Of a stretch of DNA of 11,461 nucleotides, positions 8,246-11,461 are shown piece by piece. The stretch comes from Ettlia oleoabundans (Eukaryota; Chlorophyta; Chlorophyceae; Chlamydomonadales). Each line of letters begins with the position of its first letter. Position 1 is the first letter of the stretch. Made by a program: the position numbers and the translations under genes. The stretch spans positions 1 through 11,461 of the forward strand of contig JAAMXP010001602.1 in NCBI GenBank assembly GCA_019693395.1, read 5' to 3'. A model generated the notes under the pieces. That model made no database searches. It saw only the letters and a list, made by a program, of their open reading frames with translations, and was not told where the DNA came from.

Positions 8246-8792
8246 AGCGAAAGCTGGGGTGCTGATGCGCGTTCAGGAGTAAACCCGGGCGCGGAAGCCT
8301 TGAACCCGACTCAAAACTCAGGCCAGGATGTTTGTCAAAGGGTTACCGACCAGTGGCAGCGCGTCCAAGGCGCCAGGGCGATGACACGGGGCAGCGCTCC
8401 AATACCGAGGTGCCGCCAACGCGGCATGACTATGTCAGTTTCCAGTTGGCCTGCATCGGGCCTCTCCCTCGCGAACTTGACCGAATTCATCACAAAATGC
8501 CCCATGGTCGCCTGCTGCGTCGTTTGTTGCGGGGGGGAGGCTGGCATGCACGCCCTGCGGACGCTAGCACTTTGAGAGCCTTGATGTCACCAGCGTGCAT
8601 ATACATGCCAAAAAGACTGCAACAACAAAAAAGTTGATAAACTTTGTAAGCCGACCCAAACAGATAGTAGTAGTACACAAAGAATTCAAGTGTGAACGAG
8701 CTAAAACAGTGGAGCAACCCACTGGGCCTGCAGTGCAAGATGAGCGTTACAACACAACGCAAGTTGCACAGTGAGCGGCGCGGTTGTGCCCA
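8246..8792 (-). other. Intergenic: SYLF promoter/5' UTR and transporter 3' UTR
   Basis: About 550 nt between the transporter stop and the SYLF start, both on the minus strand. It contains a minus-strand TGTAA at 8751-8747, no clear TATA box (only GTATATG near 8603-8597), and a TTTTTTGTTGTTGCAG tract ending at 8617 that looks like a splice acceptor, perhaps of a 5' UTR intron. Two small minus-strand frames, 8606-8490 (38 aa) and 8505-8335 (56 aa), could be uORFs or unrecognised upstream exons. Neither resembles a family I know. Confidence 0.4.
8747..8751 (-). terminator. TGTAA-type poly(A) signal of the transporter gene
   Basis: The minus strand reads TTGTGTTGTAACGC, with TGTAA 41 nt past the transporter stop. 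It is the only minus-strand TGTAA I found between the transporter stop and the SYLF start. It would give an unusually short 3' UTR of roughly 60-75 nt. Confidence 0.4.
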
Positions 8793-11393
8793 CTAGTGCC
8801 GCTCGCCGCCGCCGGGCTTATCCCCTTCTGGAAGGCGTAGGTCCCAGTACACCACATCCGTGCCTAGCGTGACCATGACGGCGGCAATGAAGGGAAGGAA
8901 CTGCGGTGGCAGCCAAGCAGGCCACCAATGCTGCTGTGCCAGCTGGTGGCTCCACCCCCAACTCAAGCCACCCAGTGCAGGGCCCAGGGCGCGTACTAAA
9001 GAGGCCAGGGACTGTCCCGCGCCGTTGACCGCCCCCAGCGAATCCACCGGCGCACTGGCATTCACCAAAATCAGGCAGCCAGTAAAGGCATTGCTAGCGG
9101 TGATGGCCTTGGCTCCCAAGCTGAGGAACATGATGACCTGGCTGGGCACCTGCGCGCCGCCAAAGAGGCTGGCTGTGGGGATCAGCAGGGCCACAGGCGC
9201 AGTGTGCCACAGGCCCAGCCGCAAAGCTCGCACCACGCCCACGCGCCTGCAGTTGGAGACCGGGGGTTCTAGGGGTGGTAGCATGATTAGGTTGGGCATT
9301 GCGGACCAAGAACAAGCATACATCCGCATAAATCGAGGTTCCGAGCATTTACCATAAGGCAACTAAATTTACTGCCATTCCTCCCCTCATCCTTGCTTTC
9401 TTCTCCGCAATCCGTCCACACCCTCACCAACATATCCGAGCCAAGTGATTTCTCTGCTGCCTGCCCACCCGCGACTGCCTGCCCACCGACTCCCCCTCCC
9501 ACCAAACCCAGCACCCACCAACACACCCACCCAAGGACCTACCCACCGCATGAGCCATGGGAAGCCCTTGAGCGCCCACACCACAAGCACCAGCCCGCTG
9601 AAGGAGAGCGAGGGCGCCAGCTGGCTGGGAGAGAAGCCCAGCCCTCCCTCCGGCACGCCTGCCGATGCAAAGATGGGCGTCACCTCATCTGCATGTGGCG
9701 GCAAAAAAGGCGGGGGCATGGAGGGGTGAGAAGCGATCATCAGCCTGCTCAGGCTTTTAGAATTCACTGTTAACGTGAAGGGGTCTATGGCGCAGGTCAG
9801 AGTGTGTAGGTCAGAGTGTGTACACAGCAAGCCAGCCAGCCAGCCAGCAGCAAATTGGATGCGATGGCTGTGCTGGGTGTGAATCAAGAGCAAGGCGGGG
9901 GTCACGTCACTGGCATGCCGGGGGGGGCGTAGGAGAGCAGCATCCGGGTGTGGGGTGCTGGTGGAATGCCAGTTCAGGCAAAGAACACGAGAACGGAAGG
10001 GCTTCTATATCAAAACGCAGAGTGCTGCATACAATCATTATATTTCTTGCAGTAGTAGCCTGCGCCGGCCCTACAACTCGGACTTTCCAGCCAGCTGCGG
10101 CAATTCCACTTACCCAGCATGTTGAACACAAAGGCGATCAAGCCGTAGCCCAGCAGGGACGCCAGCACAGCACTCTGTCGATACCATGGTACCGTCCTTG
10201 ATGCCAGCACAGCTTCTGCACCAGCTTCCGCCGTTGCATTGTACTGCTGGCTTGCACTGCCGGGAAGCAGCCTGTCAAGTTCCTGTGCCTGCTGCTGCGG
10301 CTCCTCCTTATGAGATTGCTGCTGTGGATGCTGCCCTCTCTCCAAATCTCCGGGACCAAAAACTTCAATATCAAGATCTTGGCTACTACTACCGCTACTG
10401 CTGCTTCCAACTCGCCTACTAAGGCTCCCATCGTCCCCCTCGCCGCCGCTACTACCAGCATCGTCCCCATGCGGGCGCTGCGACTGCAGCTGCCGTCCCC
10501 AGCCGGCTCCTATCATGGCGCTGTCCCCTCTGAACCTCCGCAGCGTGCCGCTGGTGCCCATCGGGGCCGCCTTGGCTGGAGGCACCGCCGGGGCTGCACC
10601 AGGCTGCACAGCGCTGGGAGCCTCCCCTGGCGCGCCAGCGCCGCCGCTGCCGTTGCCGCCCCAGCCGCCGCCGACATCAGTGTCGCTGTCCTGCTGCCGC
10701 ATGCCTCCCAGTTCCACTTCGCCTCCCCAGGACGCGGGCCCCCCATCAACGGCATCTGCCATAGGTACCGCTTCATAGCGTGCCTTCTTAGCTGTGCTGC
10801 CGCTGCCGCTGCCGTTGGCCCCGTCAGGGGCAATAGCACGGCGGCTGGGCAGCGTTTCATCCAGCCCAGTCATACACATCACAGTGGCAGCTGCCGACAG
10901 CAATCCCGCCACCAGGCAAGGAAGAAAGTAGGGCCTGCAGCAGGGGGATGCCGCCAGCACAGCATGCGCAGCGTGCAGCAGGTGCACGAGTTACCCACGG
11001 AAACGACTCGGCACTCAGCTACTTGCAGGTGCCCTGTCAGGTTGCTCCACAGCATACCATGCATGCCCACACAGACACCAAACAGAAATGACGGCGGGCG
11101 CCGCCTACAACGATGCCATGCTCTACGAGTGAACAATTATGTTTTTCATTTTTGATTTTATTACAACCCAACTACAATCGACTTGGTTAAAACCCTACTT
11201 GAAAGCTGAGCAGCCCCTCACCTGTGCACCAAGAGGCTGCCCTGCCCGCACAACGCCCCTATTCGCAGTCCGCTGCTGCAAGGTGCGGACAGCGCGCCGC
11301 CCACCAACGGTCCTGCCAAGCTTCCCAGGCCCCAACACAGCGCCAAGAGGCCAAATGCCTTGGCTTGGCTGTCCTTGTCACTAAACCCCTCGC
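8793..11393 (-). CDS. Major facilitator superfamily transporter, ZIFL-like (C-terminal 529 residues; 5' end beyond window)
   Basis: Exons, minus strand: 11222-11393, 10114-10934, 9547-9688, 8793-9246 (stop TAG). All introns are GT-AG (donors GTGAGG, GTAAGT, GTGGGT) and in phase. The N-terminal four or so helices lie outside. Visible: a TM5 region with QAKAFG, GLGSLAGPLVGG; TM6 YFLPCLVAGLLSAA ending MTGLDETLP; a hydrophilic loop of about 217 residues (residues 88-304), rich in Gly, Ser, Ala, Gln and acid; TM7 SAVLASLLGYGLIAFVFNML; then DEVTPIFAS.GVPEGGLGFS; TM8; TM9 VALLIPTASLF; TM10 VIMFLSLGAKAITASNAFTG; the motif AVNGAGQSLASLVRALGPA.GG in TM11; and TM12 FLPFIAAVMVTLG. ETLP after TM6 and the AVNG..QS...L.RA.GPA.GG motif are typical of ZIFL and related drug:H+ antiporters, which export small organic molecules, ions or metal chelators. 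The substrate here is unknown. Downstream, the SYLF gene lies on the same strand. Family confidence is high; the ZIFL assignment is moderate. Confidence 0.85.
9794..9821. repeat. 14-bp perfect tandem duplication in a transporter intron
   Basis: AGGTCAGAGTGTGT occurs at 9794-9807 and again at 9808-9821, inside the intron 9689-10113. It is followed by a GCCA microsatellite. Confidence 0.9.
9831..9848. repeat. GCCA tetranucleotide microsatellite
   Basis: Four GCCA units plus a partial unit inside the transporter intron 9689-10113. On the transcribed strand it reads TGGC. No function is suggested. Confidence 0.85.
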
Positions 11394-11461
11394 CTGCAAA
11401 GCACATGGGTGGGGTGTGGGGGTGTGGGTTGCTTGCGATAAGGGTGCGGATGGGTGGGGGT
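11394..11461 (-). other. 3' end of a transporter intron
   Basis: On the minus strand this is a C-rich, low-complexity tract (ACCCCCACCC, ACACCCCCACACC) ending in CTTTGCAG just before the exon base at 11393. The exon begins GC GAG, so an upstream exon ending in G gives Gly-Glu, as expected in this MFS loop (..GE...). Confidence 0.6.

Noticed and set aside
9247..9362. N-terminal extension of the last transporter exon (frame starting MPYGKCSEP)
   Set aside because: This is intron sequence. The acceptor AACTGCAG ending at 9247 joins in phase to the previous exon and gives a continuous MFS helix.
10310..11155. 281-codon plus-strand frame
   Set aside because: It is antisense to the large transporter exon 10114-10934. 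The minus strand encodes recognisable MFS helices and phase-matched junctions, so this is a shadow.

Overview
The window looks like nuclear DNA from a green alga (Chlorophyta). It is GC-rich, its genes are split by many 150-530 nt introns, and its proteins carry long Ala/Gln/Ser/Gly/Pro low-complexity stretches. TGTAA-type poly(A) motifs, the usual signal of chlorophyte nuclear genes, lie where 3' ends are expected. I cannot name the species. I see no bacterial operon, mobile element, CRISPR array, tRNA or rRNA.

Three protein-coding genes can be rebuilt by joining exons at splice sites in matching phase. (1) Plus strand, 144-1710: the 3' part of a gene for a protein with a long Gln/Ala/Ser/Pro-rich region and a C-terminal U-box, so probably an E3 ubiquitin ligase. 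It is followed by about 1.9 kb of pyrimidine-rich non-coding sequence, read as a long 3' UTR ending near a TGTAAA motif at 3611. (2) Minus strand, 8245 down to 4423: a complete 11-exon gene for a 306-residue SYLF-domain (Ysc84/SH3YL1-like, DUF500) lipid-binding protein. Its exons are so short (39-228 nt) that no long reading frame reveals it. Three consecutive introns start with GC instead of GT. (3) Minus strand, from beyond the right edge down to 8793: the C-terminal 529 residues of a major facilitator superfamily transporter that most resembles the plant ZINC-INDUCED FACILITATOR-LIKE / fungal multidrug type. It has a very long hydrophilic loop (about 217 residues) between TM6 and TM7.

Layout: 1-143 end of an intron (or promoter/5' UTR) of the U-box gene; 144-1710 U-box gene; 1711-about 3620 its 3' UTR; about 3620-4422 3' UTR of the SYLF gene, convergent with the first; 4423-8245 SYLF gene; 8246-8792 intergenic (SYLF promoter/5' UTR and the short transporter 3' UTR); 8793-11393 transporter exons; 11394-11461 end of a transporter intron.

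The genes have no obvious shared pathway: ubiquitination, phosphoinositide/membrane-actin biology and membrane transport. The most notable points are the run of three GC-AG introns, the tandem in-frame acceptors inside the U-box, the divergent second half of the SYLF domain, and the strand-composition switch marking two convergent 3' ends. I found no credible novel defence or mobile system.
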